Below are positions 1 to 7,490 of a stretch of 22,131 nucleotides of DNA, piece by piece (the first letter of the stretch is position 1; each line of letters begins with the position of its first letter). The DNA is from Fimadaptatus sp948467645. GTDB lineage: Bacteria > Bacillota > Clostridia > Christensenellales > Aristaeellaceae. A model generated the notes under the pieces. It searched no databases, was not told where the DNA came from, and worked only from the letters and a program-made list of their open reading frames with translations. The stretch lies in assembly GCA_948467645.1 (NCBI GenBank), contig CAOKFD010000047.1, forward strand, positions 1 through 22,131. The letters run 5' to 3'. The position numbers and the translations under genes are program-made.

Positions 1-4
1 ATCA

Positions 5-50
5 GACTTTTCTTTGGTTCTTTCTTTTCTTCTGAAAAGAAAGAACACGT
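5..50 (-). repeat. Dispersed hairpin element, copy 1 (post-gene, terminator-like)
   Basis: A perfect 12-bp inverted repeat (TTCTTTCTTTTC / GAAAAGAAAGAA, 4-nt loop) sits just beyond the stop of the small gene at 60-335. Near-identical sequence recurs at 14306-14352 and, inverted, at 22010-22054; a shortened copy is at 19632-19668. Each copy follows a gene end in the same relative orientation, which suggests a terminator or a mobile palindromic repeat. There is no classical T-run. The copy is cut by the window edge. Confidence 0.75.
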
Positions 51-59
51 CCCCCTCCG

Positions 60-335
60 TTACTCCGCCGTAGCAGGAGTAGCGGTAACAGTAACACTCT
101 GTTCCTGCATTTCCTTTTCGGCGATCAGGTCTTCGATGGTTTCCTTGGTGCGCATGAGGTCTTCAACGGACATGGTTTCGTAGCTGGCGGAGTGGGACTT
201 GACCTTTACGCCGTGACGACGCATGAAGTTGTCGACCTTTTCCTCGTTGTGCTTGTAGGCATAGAAGGCCACGGCGCTTACGCCGACGCCGATCAGAGCG
301 CCCTTTACCATGGGGTTAGCGAAAATGTTGACCAT
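60..335 (-). CDS. Small single-pass membrane protein of the fez-like operon
   Basis: Last gene of the five-gene operon, 91 aa, ATG preceded by an AGGAGG-type ribosome binding site (around 346-351). Residues about 9-27 are a glycine/alanine-rich hydrophobic helix. A basic stretch (RRHGVKVK) follows, then an acidic, probably helical or coiled segment rich in Glu/Lys (about residues 55-78). I do not recognise the family. Its position 56 nt after an HMA-like membrane protein and its predicted topology suggest an accessory membrane protein that works with the P-type ATPase, for instance in anchoring or shaping a membrane compartment; that role is inference. The dispersed hairpin lies just past its stop and probably ends the operon. 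Confidence 0.8.
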   Translation of the reverse strand: MVNIFANPMVKGALIGVGVSAVAFYAYKHNEEKVDNFMRRHGVKVKSHSASYETMSVEDLMRTKETIEDLIAEKEMQEQSVTVTATPATAE

Positions 336-391
336 AATTGTATCCTCCTTTTGTTGTGTACATAAAGTAATATTCGATGCGCGCGGCGGTT

Positions 392-1090
392 TTACCTGCG
401 CGCCAGCATCTCTACTCCGCGACGTAGCATGTTGCCTGCATACGCGGCCTCGCTTTCATTGCCCTTTACCGGCGTGATTGTGGTTGCACTGCCCGTGCTG
501 CGTACAAGATATACCTGCTCGCGCGGCTCGTGCGGGATAAGATGCCGGCCAAAGGTCATCGCCCACGCAATCAGACTTGCCTGATGCGTGTTTGGCTTGC
601 CGATAGAATTGATAAGGTAGACCACCGACATCACCTCGGGATCAAAACTGCCGCGTACATGCAGCTCCTGATAGCCGTGCTCAATAACCGCCGCTAAAGT
701 CGAACCCACCGATAGCCAGCGCGTAAGGCTGGTAAGCGACGACGCCGTAAAGCCCGTCGCCCAGTCAAGCCCGATGCACGCCAGGGCAAGATACCCGCTC
801 GGCGCCATCGAAAAGCCCTCCTCCTCGGAACGCTTTATGTGTAATAGCCGGGTCGATACCATGCCCGCATATACCGCGCCCATCTGCGCAATCAGCTTGT
901 CCTCGTCGGTGAGCGATTGGTCGTATAGGCACGTAAGCGTAAATATGCGCGGGTTGTAATTGCAGCTGATAACGCCGTTTATTCGCGCAAACGGCGCGTC
1001 AGTCTCAATGGGCCGCTCCAATTGTACGCGTATGCGGCCCGGTATGGCCGATAATACCTCCATGTGCAGCGCACCACGTTCGTTTCGCAT
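392..1090 (-). CDS. HMA-like membrane protein with PGRIR motif (fez-like operon)
   Basis: 232 aa. The N-terminal 75 or so residues form an HMA-like (ferredoxin-fold) domain in which the metal-binding CxxC loop is replaced by Pro-Gly-Arg-Ile-Arg (residues 17-21). Moderately hydrophobic segments follow (about residues 95-140 and 150-180), so membrane association is likely. The ATG lies 6 nt past the ATPase stop; its GGAGG (about 1100-1105) overlaps the end of the ATPase gene, which indicates translational coupling. The same PGRxR signature occurs in the ATPase and in both upstream genes. Loss of the cysteines argues against Cu(I) or Zn(II) chaperoning by the usual thiol mechanism. In known ferrosome clusters, CxxC-less HMA-like proteins accompany the P1B ATPase. 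The exact function is unknown. Confidence 0.85.
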   Translation of the reverse strand: MRNERGALHMEVLSAIPGRIRVQLERPIETDAPFARINGVISCNYNPRIFTLTCLYDQSLTDEDKLIAQMGAVYAGMVSTRLLHIKRSEEEGFSMAPSGYLALACIGLDWATGFTASSLTSLTRWLSVGSTLAAVIEHGYQELHVRGSFDPEVMSVVYLINSIGKPNTHQASLIAWAMTFGRHLIPHEPREQVYLVRSTGSATTITPVKGNESEAAYAGNMLRRGVEMLARR

Positions 1091-1096
1091 GGGGGC

Positions 1097-3274
1097 TTAC
1101 CTCCTCTCGCCGGGGGTGAAGAACATCAGCCTTAGCGAGTTCGCAACAACCAGTATCGTGGACGCATTGTGCATCAGCGCACTCATCATTACCGATATGC
1201 CGCTCGCCGCGCCCAGTATCAGACCAACAGTGTTGATGCCGATGACCATAGCAAAGTTCTGCTGCACAATGCGCATGGTCGCGCGCGCCAGCCGGCGCAA
1301 TTCGGGTATCACCATGGGATCGTCGCGGTTGATAATTACATCGCTTGTCTCCATGGCAATGTCGGTGGACTTGCTGCCCAGCGATATGCCTACATCCGCA
1401 TACGCCAGCGCGGGCGCGTCGTTTATGCCGTCGCCCACCATTACAACGCCGTTGCCCTGCGTCTGTAACTTCAATACCGCCTCGGCCTTCTGCTCGGGCA
1501 GCAGCTGCGCACGGTACCCGTCCGCGCCTACCTGCGCCGCAACCGCGCGCGCCTGCGCCTCCATGTCGCCGGTAAGCAGCTCAATGTCGCCTACGCCGTC
1601 ATAGCGCAGACTGTTGATCGCGCGGCGCACGTTCTGGCGCGGGCTGTCCATAGCAAACAGCACGGCCACAATCTTGTCATCCACGCCGACGTAATTGGGT
1701 ATCGTGCCCTCCGGGTCGGGCAGCTCCCGATCGGTCTTTACGCCGTTTTCGTTCATGTATTTCAGATTGCCCACGCGCACGATCTTGCCGCCCACATCGG
1801 TGCGGCTGCCGCGCGATACCTCGGTGATGATCTCGCCGTGCAGGGGCATCTGCGCGCCAATCTCGCGGCCATAGCGCAGTATCGCGCTCGCCAGCGGGTG
1901 AGTGCTCGTCTCCTCCGCCGCCATTGCCAGCGAAAGCGCCTCGCGCTCGTCCATCTCGTCGGTGAGCAGCGACATCGATACCACCTTGGGCTTGCCCTCG
2001 GTGATGGTGCCGGTCTTGTCCAGCAGCACCGTGTTCGCCGTGGCCATCTGCTCGATGTACGCGCCGCCCTTTATAAGCACGCCGCGCTTTACCGCCGTGT
2101 TGATTGCCGCCGAGAACGCCGTCGCCGTGGACAGCTTTATGCCGCACGAATAGTCGATAACCAGCATCTTGAGCGCCTTCTGCGGGTTGCGCGTGACCAG
2201 CCATACCGACAGGCACAAAAGGAAGTTGAGCGGCACAAGGTAGTTGGAGAACCTGTCCGCATAGCGCTGTATAGGCGCCTTCTTCAGCTCGCTGGCCTCG
2301 ACCATGCCCACTATGCGCGATACGACCGTCTGGTCGCCGACCTTGCTCGCGGTTACGTGAATATTGCCGCTCTTGACCACTGTGCCCGCGAATACCTCGT
2401 CGCCCGCGCGCTTTTCGACCGGCACAAACTCGCCGGTTATGGCGCTCTGGTCGATTACGGCCGTGCCGGATTCAACCGTGCCGTCGACCGAAATCTTTTC
2501 GCCGGTGTGCACTGCCACAACGTCGCCCGCGCATATGTCGTTTATCGACATGCGCTTGAGCGTGCCGTCGGACATTACCTTCCACGCCTCGCCCTCGTCC
2601 GCGGACAGCATCTTCTTTATCGAGGAGCGCGTGCGCTCGATGGTGTATGAGGTCATAAGCTCGGCCATGTCGGACAGCGCCAGAATCATGAGCGCCGAGT
2701 GCGGGTTGCCCAGCAGCAGGCTGGCTATAATGGAAGTAACGGTAAGGAAATCCGCGTTGGGCCGCAGATCGTGCCTCAGTCCGCGCACGGCGCTTCTCGC
2801 CATGGGCGCGCTCAGACCCAGACTGGCCAATGCCTCAAGCGAGGTAAAGCCCGCCAGCGCGCCGCCGACAAGCGGATTTTTTAGTACAGTATTGCCCAGC
2901 AGCAGCGCGCCGCCGTTTACGGCCAGACGCTTAATCAGCCGCTTGGTGGTCATGGGCGCTTCAGCCGGTTCGTCGCCGCCCGCCGCGTGCTGTGCGCGCA
3001 GCGCGGGCATAGCGTACTTGGCCAGCACCAGATCGACCTGCTCGGTCAGTTCGCCGCTTTCCAGCATTAACTTGTCGTAAGTCATGAGCACGCCGCCGGT
3101 CACGGGCGTTACGCGCGCGCTGACTACGCCCGGTATGGCGCCCAGCTCCTGCGCAATCTCCCTGCGCTGCTCGTACAGATAGGTAAGGCCGCGCGAAACC
3201 AGGCGCAGACGGCCCGGCAGACTGTGCGCTACGCGGCTTTTCATGATGTCTTCCTGAGATTCATTCCTAAACAT
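1097..3274 (-). CDS. Heavy-metal P1B-type ATPase, ferrosome-type (fezB-like), SCG motif
   Basis: 725 aa, full-length for a P1B ATPase. In order: HMA-like domain with PGRLR (residues 20-24) instead of CxxC; membrane helices; actuator TGE (280-282); membrane metal-site motif Ser-Cys-Gly (376-378) followed by IKLST; phosphorylation site DKTGT (D419); the P1B-specific His-Pro (H459); hinge GDGIND (614-619); and a last helix region with HNAST and NSLRL. It pumps a transition metal at the cost of ATP. CPC (Cu, Zn/Cd), SPC and CPH motifs are absent, which points to the divergent class to which ferrosome FezB (P1B-6, iron) belongs; iron is therefore the favoured substrate by inference. The ATG at 3274 is 3 nt past the upstream stop with AAGAAGG in front; ATG 3244 is a possible alternative. 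Confidence 0.9.
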   Translation of the reverse strand: MFRNESQEDIMKSRVAHSLPGRLRLVSRGLTYLYEQRREIAQELGAIPGVVSARVTPVTGGVLMTYDKLMLESGELTEQVDLVLAKYAMPALRAQHAAGGDEPAEAPMTTKRLIKRLAVNGGALLLGNTVLKNPLVGGALAGFTSLEALASLGLSAPMARSAVRGLRHDLRPNADFLTVTSIIASLLLGNPHSALMILALSDMAELMTSYTIERTRSSIKKMLSADEGEAWKVMSDGTLKRMSINDICAGDVVAVHTGEKISVDGTVESGTAVIDQSAITGEFVPVEKRAGDEVFAGTVVKSGNIHVTASKVGDQTVVSRIVGMVEASELKKAPIQRYADRFSNYLVPLNFLLCLSVWLVTRNPQKALKMLVIDYSCGIKLSTATAFSAAINTAVKRGVLIKGGAYIEQMATANTVLLDKTGTITEGKPKVVSMSLLTDEMDEREALSLAMAAEETSTHPLASAILRYGREIGAQMPLHGEIITEVSRGSRTDVGGKIVRVGNLKYMNENGVKTDRELPDPEGTIPNYVGVDDKIVAVLFAMDSPRQNVRRAINSLRYDGVGDIELLTGDMEAQARAVAAQVGADGYRAQLLPEQKAEAVLKLQTQGNGVVMVGDGINDAPALAYADVGISLGSKSTDIAMETSDVIINRDDPMVIPELRRLARATMRIVQQNFAMVIGINTVGLILGAASGISVMMSALMHNASTILVVANSLRLMFFTPGERR

Positions 3275-3277
3275 AGT

Positions 3278-3943
3278 TTAACCTTCTTTTTGCTGGAGTT
3301 CATCGTCCAGCGGAGATTCCTCGCTTGTCTGAGGTATATCGTCGGGCTGGGGCTCGTCGGCCTCATCGGGCTGAGAAGCACTTTCCGTCGGACACGCCTC
3401 GTCATCAGCAGCTTCCTTTGCCTGATACTCGTCAGCCGGCTCAGAAGTTCCTTCTTCCTCGGCTGGCGAATCCGTTTCAGGCTGAACATCGGCTGCCGCC
3501 TGAGCATCCTCCGCCGTCGGACACTCGTCCTGAGCGGTTTCAACCGGCTCGGCTTCCGAAGCCCTGCTCTGCTGGGGCAGACGCAGTATCAGCCGTTCGC
3601 GCACAAGCTGCTCGATCTCGGCCTCGTCCTTGCCTTCCCATTCCTTGTCCTTTGCAATTTCAATGCCGGTATCGACCACTATATCGACCCAGCGCATTAT
3701 CTGGCGCGAATTTGTTTTATTTGCATCGTACAGCACCAGCACCGTGCCGATGCGCGCGTTGACGCTAACGTCGTTTACGCCCGGCAGCATCGCCAGCACG
3801 TCGCGCACATAGTGCAGGTAGGGCAGCGCCTCCTTAGGCAGCATGTCGTACTTGCTGAACTTCATGCGCAGGCGCCCCGGCAGATCGCATTCGGCCTTGG
3901 GCTTTAGGCAGAGCCTTGCAAACGCTTCCTGGAACTTATTCAC
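3278..3943 (-). CDS. HMA-like protein with PGRLR motif and long acidic tail
   Basis: 221 aa from a GTG start at 3943. That start overlaps the upstream stop as GTGA and has a GGAGGGG site before it; an in-frame ATG at 3985 would overlap more and has no better site. Residues about 15-80 form an HMA-like domain with Pro-Gly-Arg-Leu-Arg (22-26) in place of CxxC. From about residue 115 to the end the chain is low-complexity and strongly acidic (Glu/Asp/Pro/Ala), with a repeated Glu-(Ala)-Cys-Pro-Thr motif and no membrane helix. Such a tail could bind iron or mineral surfaces, or simply act as a disordered spacer; this is speculation. The tight overlap with both neighbours places it firmly in the fez-like operon. 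Confidence 0.85.
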   Translation of the reverse strand: MNKFQEAFARLCLKPKAECDLPGRLRMKFSKYDMLPKEALPYLHYVRDVLAMLPGVNDVSVNARIGTVLVLYDANKTNSRQIMRWVDIVVDTGIEIAKDKEWEGKDEAEIEQLVRERLILRLPQQSRASEAEPVETAQDECPTAEDAQAAADVQPETDSPAEEEGTSEPADEYQAKEAADDEACPTESASQPDEADEPQPDDIPQTSEESPLDDELQQKEG

Positions 3944-4509
3944 GGCGTGTGATTCCCCCCTCCAAACAGCTTTGTGGCCCACCACAAAAGCGTCATCGCG
4001 CCCGGCACGGCCAGTCCGCTTTGCTTAAACTGCTTTGCCGCGGTCACGACCAGCGCCGTGCCCGTCAGCGTGCGCGCGTCCAGCACGCCCGCAGTGCCCT
4101 CATATATGCCGCGGTTGACCGCTTCCCATATGGTTTTAAGTCCGCGCTCCATACCGCTGATCGGGACGGCGTTTACCTGCGCGTCCAGTCCCATCAGCTT
4201 TAGCATTGCGCCCTCTACCACGGCGGCCTCGACCTGAGTTTCGTCATAGCGCACCAGCACCGAGCCGGTGATGGGCTGCAATTCGACCGAATGCACCGCT
4301 CCGGTCGACACTAGCTGCTCGCGCATGTTAGCCGCGCGCTCAGGGTCGGACGCTATGGCCGGCATGTACAGCCGCATACGGCCGGGTATGCTCGCGCGCA
4401 CCTCGGCCACGCCGCGGAAGGAGGGCAGCTTCATCAGATTATGTCCCGGATCCTTTGGCATGACGGCAAGCGCGCCCAGCGCCAAAGCTGCAATCCACGC
4501 GTTGTTCAT
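3940..4509 (-). CDS. HMA-like membrane protein with PGRMR motif, first gene of fez-like operon
   Basis: 189 aa. A short N-terminal hydrophobic segment (residues 4-17) may be a membrane anchor. It is followed by an HMA-like domain with Pro-Gly-Arg-Met-Arg (42-46) and a typical second-half pattern (ITGSVLVRYD). The C-terminal half is glycine/alanine-rich and hydrophobic (about residues 130-180), ending in GGG, which suggests further membrane contact. The ATG at 4509 has a GGGAGGG site 5-8 nt upstream. A perfect 24-bp iron-box palindrome lies 31 bp upstream of the start, so this gene leads an operon probably repressed by iron. It may be the counterpart of FezA, the membrane partner of FezB in Clostridioides difficile; this equivalence is inference from context, not from a sequence match. 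Confidence 0.85.
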   Translation of the reverse strand: MNNAWIAALALGALAVMPKDPGHNLMKLPSFRGVAEVRASIPGRMRLYMPAIASDPERAANMREQLVSTGAVHSVELQPITGSVLVRYDETQVEAAVVEGAMLKLMGLDAQVNAVPISGMERGLKTIWEAVNRGIYEGTAGVLDARTLTGTALVVTAAKQFKQSGLAVPGAMTLLWWATKLFGGGNHTP

Positions 4510-4540
4510 CGAATCCCTCCCGTCAAATGAATTGGTTCAA

Positions 4541-4564
4541 AAAAGTTAGCAAGCACTAACTTTT
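4541..4564 (-). promoter_or_regulatory. Iron-box operator of the fez-like operon
   Basis: Perfect palindrome AAAAGTTAG-N6-CTAACTTTT (9-bp arms). It has the same half-site and spacing as eleven other sites in this window. It lies between the promoter at 4605-4633 and the first ATG, as expected for a repressor that blocks transcription when metal-loaded. The probable binder is the DtxR-like protein encoded at 20792-21172. Confidence 0.85.
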
Positions 4565-4604
4565 GGATGCATATAACAGCTTCCAAATGGATTCTTACGT
4601 CACA

Positions 4605-4633
4605 AATTTATCATTAATGTCGCTTATTGTCAA
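4605..4633 (-). promoter_or_regulatory. Sigma-A-type promoter of the fez-like operon
   Basis: On the minus strand, TTGACA (4633-4628), a 17-bp spacer and TAAATT (4610-4605). It precedes the operator at 4541-4564 and the operon start at 4509. Confidence 0.6.
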
Positions 4634-4800
4634 GCGCTTCAGCGTGTGCTTGTATGGCATAAAGTGGGTAATTCCATTAAGTTATAATGCGCATATACAT
4701 GCCTTAAACCGGTGCGGCGCATGGCTTTGTCGCAAGGGCGCGGCACTGAAAACGCGGCGGGCGGCGGCGGGGCAGGGGAGCGCAGCCCGGACGCAAATGA

Positions 4801-4824
4801 GGGCTGTTCCTTTCGGAACAGCCC
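4801..4824 (-). terminator. Hairpin after the solute-binding protein gene
   Basis: Perfect 10-bp stem (GGGCTGTTCC / GGAACAGCCC) with a GAAA loop on the minus strand, 20 nt beyond the stop at 4845. The T-run is weak, so termination may be partial or the hairpin may protect the mRNA 3' end. Between here and the fez-like promoter (4634-4800) I see no gene. Confidence 0.65.
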
Positions 4825-4844
4825 CCTGATTTAAGCCGGAGAGA

Positions 4845-6467
4845 TTACAGACCCATGGCCTCGATCTTTTCATTGATGTAGCCGAGGTATTCGTCAACGC
4901 CGATAGCGTTGAAGCCGTTTACGTACTCGTCCCAATCAGCGTCTACGTCCTTCTTACCGGTGATGAAGGAAGCGGACCACTCGTCGCGATAGGTGGTGAA
5001 GTCGCCGGTCAGAGCGGAGATATCGGAAGCGGTGTCCGGATCGAATACGAAGGGAGCCCAGATAGCGCCGTCGGTCATCTCGCCGCCCTCGTGGGTGTCA
5101 TAGGTGAACTTGATAAGACCAGCCGCGGATTCCAGGGATACCGGCCAGGTCTCGCCGCCCTTGAACAGCTCGTTGGTCGCGCAGGAGGGGTTCATGCCGC
5201 CCGCCCAGGTGCACCACTGAGACTGAACCTGCTCGAAGTTGCGGCCTTCGGGATCCTTCAGTATCATGTCGGTCAGGTTGTAGGTATCGGTGGCCTCGTC
5301 GTGGGTATAGGTAACGTCCTTCTCACCCATGAAGTAGGCGACGATGCCGTCTACAGAGTAGAAGTAGTCGGCCCACTTGGCCATTATCTCGCGATACTCC
5401 TCGGGGCAATCCTTGGTGATGTTGAAGTGGGTGGTCTGGGAACCAGGCATGGAGTAGTTGTTCCAAACCTTTTCGCCGTTGTAGCCTTCCAGCGTCTCGG
5501 TCATGGGCACGGTGTACTGCTCATACGGGCTGCCGGATACCGGGCTGTTGTTGACGAATATGTAGGTCAGGGCGCGGCCGGTCGCAGACTTTACGATAAG
5601 GTCGGCAAAGGTAGCGGTGAACACGTCCGGGTCTACCAGACCTTCTTCATACAGCTTGTGGTAGTAGCGCATCAGTTCCTTGTAGCCATCGGCGGTGTGC
5701 CAGAAGCGCGCAGTGCCGTCCTCGTTCTGGTCTACCCAGTAGTTGGAGGTGCCGCGGTTCATGACGTCGAAGGAACCGGCCAGTATGTACTCCAGCGCAT
5801 CCCAGGCGCTCATGGCCAGCGGTATGGTGTCGTCTTCGCCGTTTTCGTTGTAGTCCCAACCGTCTATGGCCTTCAGGTAATCATAGAAGCCGTCCAGCGT
5901 GTTCGGAGGGGTCGTCAGGCCCGCGTGCTCCAGAACCTGGCTGTTGAAGAAGAAGCGGGAGCCCATGCGGATCGCATAACCGGTCAGTATGTACGGGCAG
6001 CCGTAGATGCTGCCGTCAGCCTGAGTGATGGCGTCGCGCGCGGTGGGGTAATTATCCAGCCAGTAGTTGAAGTTGGGCATTACGTCCTTATACTGGCTCA
6101 GGTCGATCAGCATACCCTCGGGGCCGTACTGGCTGGCCTGGGAGCTGGAAACCGCCATCTTGAACAGTATGTCGGGCAGGTCGCCGGACGCGAACAGCAG
6201 GTTCAGCGTGGTGGCGCGGTCGGAGGAGGGAACGGGGGTAAACTCCAGATGCACGTTGGTCAGCTCTTCCAGCTGCTGCCAGAACCATACGGTCGACCAG
6301 TCGGAAGGCATAATGTCGGTGTACGCGTGCTCGACGGTCACGGTGATCTTTTCCTCAGACAGCGGATAGATCGACGGATCGAGCGCAGGGCCTTCTACTG
6401 CAAAGGCAGAGCAGCAAGTGAATAGCATTGCAGCTGCGAGCAGGAAAGCGATAACGGACTTTTTCAT
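4845..6467 (-). CDS. Extracellular solute-binding protein (family 1) of a carbohydrate ABC importer
   Basis: 540 aa, the usual length of LipO/YtcQ-type binding proteins that work with LplB/LplC permeases. Residues 1-23 are a signal peptide ending Ser-Ala-Phe-Ala; the Cys-Cys at 18-19 is not in a canonical lipobox (Thr precedes it), which is unusual for a Gram-positive binding protein. The mature part has the family pattern of an N-terminal beta strand, the FASGDLPDI region and many aromatic residues suited to sugar binding. ATG with CAGGAGG. It is the third gene of a three-gene operon, 69 nt after the second permease; that gap can form a GC-rich hairpin (about 6504-6535) which might raise its relative expression. 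The substrate cannot be told; complex oligosaccharides are typical. Confidence 0.92.
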   Translation of the reverse strand: MKKSVIAFLLAAAMLFTCCSAFAVEGPALDPSIYPLSEEKITVTVEHAYTDIMPSDWSTVWFWQQLEELTNVHLEFTPVPSSDRATTLNLLFASGDLPDILFKMAVSSSQASQYGPEGMLIDLSQYKDVMPNFNYWLDNYPTARDAITQADGSIYGCPYILTGYAIRMGSRFFFNSQVLEHAGLTTPPNTLDGFYDYLKAIDGWDYNENGEDDTIPLAMSAWDALEYILAGSFDVMNRGTSNYWVDQNEDGTARFWHTADGYKELMRYYHKLYEEGLVDPDVFTATFADLIVKSATGRALTYIFVNNSPVSGSPYEQYTVPMTETLEGYNGEKVWNNYSMPGSQTTHFNITKDCPEEYREIMAKWADYFYSVDGIVAYFMGEKDVTYTHDEATDTYNLTDMILKDPEGRNFEQVQSQWCTWAGGMNPSCATNELFKGGETWPVSLESAAGLIKFTYDTHEGGEMTDGAIWAPFVFDPDTASDISALTGDFTTYRDEWSASFITGKKDVDADWDEYVNGFNAIGVDEYLGYINEKIEAMGL

Positions 6468-6536
6468 GTGACAACCTCCTGTTAATAAATATTTGGTATA
6501 CGTACCGGCATTCCGCCGGCGGGATTCGGGTGCCTT

Positions 6537-7475
6537 TTAGCCCTTTACCGAACCGATCATAACGCCCTTTACAAAATAGCGCTGTACAAACGGGTATATG
6601 ATGAGCATCGGTATGCTGGCAAGGATAACTATCGAATACTTGATCGTCTCGGCACGCATCGCACGGCGAGCCATTTCGTCGGAGCTCGCGCCGCCGTCGA
6701 CCGCGCTGATGTCGTTGTTGACCAGTATCTGTCTCAGGAACAGCTGCAGCGGCCACTTGTTCTTGTCCGGCAGGTAAACCAGTGCGGAGAAGTAGCTGTT
6801 CCAGTGGTTAACGCCGTAGTACAGCCCTATAACGCATATTACCGGTATCGACAGCGGCAGGATTATGCGAAGCAGTATGCCTATCGGCGTGCAGCCGTCT
6901 ATCTGCGCCGCTTCCTGAAGCTCAAACGGTATCGACGTCATGAAGAACGTGCGCATGATAATCATGTTGTATGTCGCGATGCCCGCAACCAGTATTACCG
7001 CCCACCAACTGTTTTTAAGTCCCAGGGTCTGAGTAACCATCAGGTAGGTGGGGATAAGTCCGCCGCCAAAGAACATCTGTATCGTGCAGTAAATCATGAT
7101 ACCGTTGCGCCCCCATAGGTCGTGGCGCGAAAGCGGATACGCGCACAGTATCGTCAGGAACAGGTTCGTCGCCGTGCCCAGTATCAATATGATGAAGGCG
7201 TTGCGATAACCCAGCATCAGGTCGCCGTTGGTGAAGCACTGCATGTAATTTTCCAGCGTGACACCCTTGGGATACCACCAGACCTCACCGGCTACTACCA
7301 GCTTAGCGTCGGAGAACGACGCGATTACTACAAAGTACAGCGGATACAGTATTATAAGCGTCAGTATCGCAAGTATGATTACAACAACCGTCTCAAAGAT
7401 TATATCGCCGCGGGATTTGAGCGCGTGCGGCTCGCCGTCCCTGTGGTTTCGGGAATTTTTCTTTGTACTGACCAT
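6537..7475 (-). CDS. Carbohydrate ABC transporter permease (LplC/YtcP type)
   Basis: 312 aa integral membrane protein with about six helices. The cytoplasmic EAA loop (EAAQIDGCTPIG, then LPLSIPV) couples to an ATPase. A charged, His-rich N-terminus precedes the first helix. The ATG at 7475 has AGGAGG 9 nt upstream and follows the first permease by 15 nt, so the two are co-transcribed. The C-terminus (ending VMIGSVKG) is the standard end of this family. No ATPase gene is present nearby; such systems usually borrow a shared MsmX-like ATPase encoded elsewhere. Confidence 0.93.
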   Translation of the reverse strand: MVSTKKNSRNHRDGEPHALKSRGDIIFETVVVIILAILTLIILYPLYFVVIASFSDAKLVVAGEVWWYPKGVTLENYMQCFTNGDLMLGYRNAFIILILGTATNLFLTILCAYPLSRHDLWGRNGIMIYCTIQMFFGGGLIPTYLMVTQTLGLKNSWWAVILVAGIATYNMIIMRTFFMTSIPFELQEAAQIDGCTPIGILLRIILPLSIPVICVIGLYYGVNHWNSYFSALVYLPDKNKWPLQLFLRQILVNNDISAVDGGASSDEMARRAMRAETIKYSIVILASIPMLIIYPFVQRYFVKGVMIGSVKG

Positions 7476-7490
7476 GAATGTTATCCTCCT

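Noticed and set aside
5091..6425. Long open frame (444 codons) on the plus strand opposite the solute-binding protein gene
   Set aside because: Mirror of a clear gene in GC-rich DNA; no ribosome binding site and no protein-like family pattern. The same holds for 9046-10263 (minus), 16864-18156 (minus) and 7122-8531 (plus).
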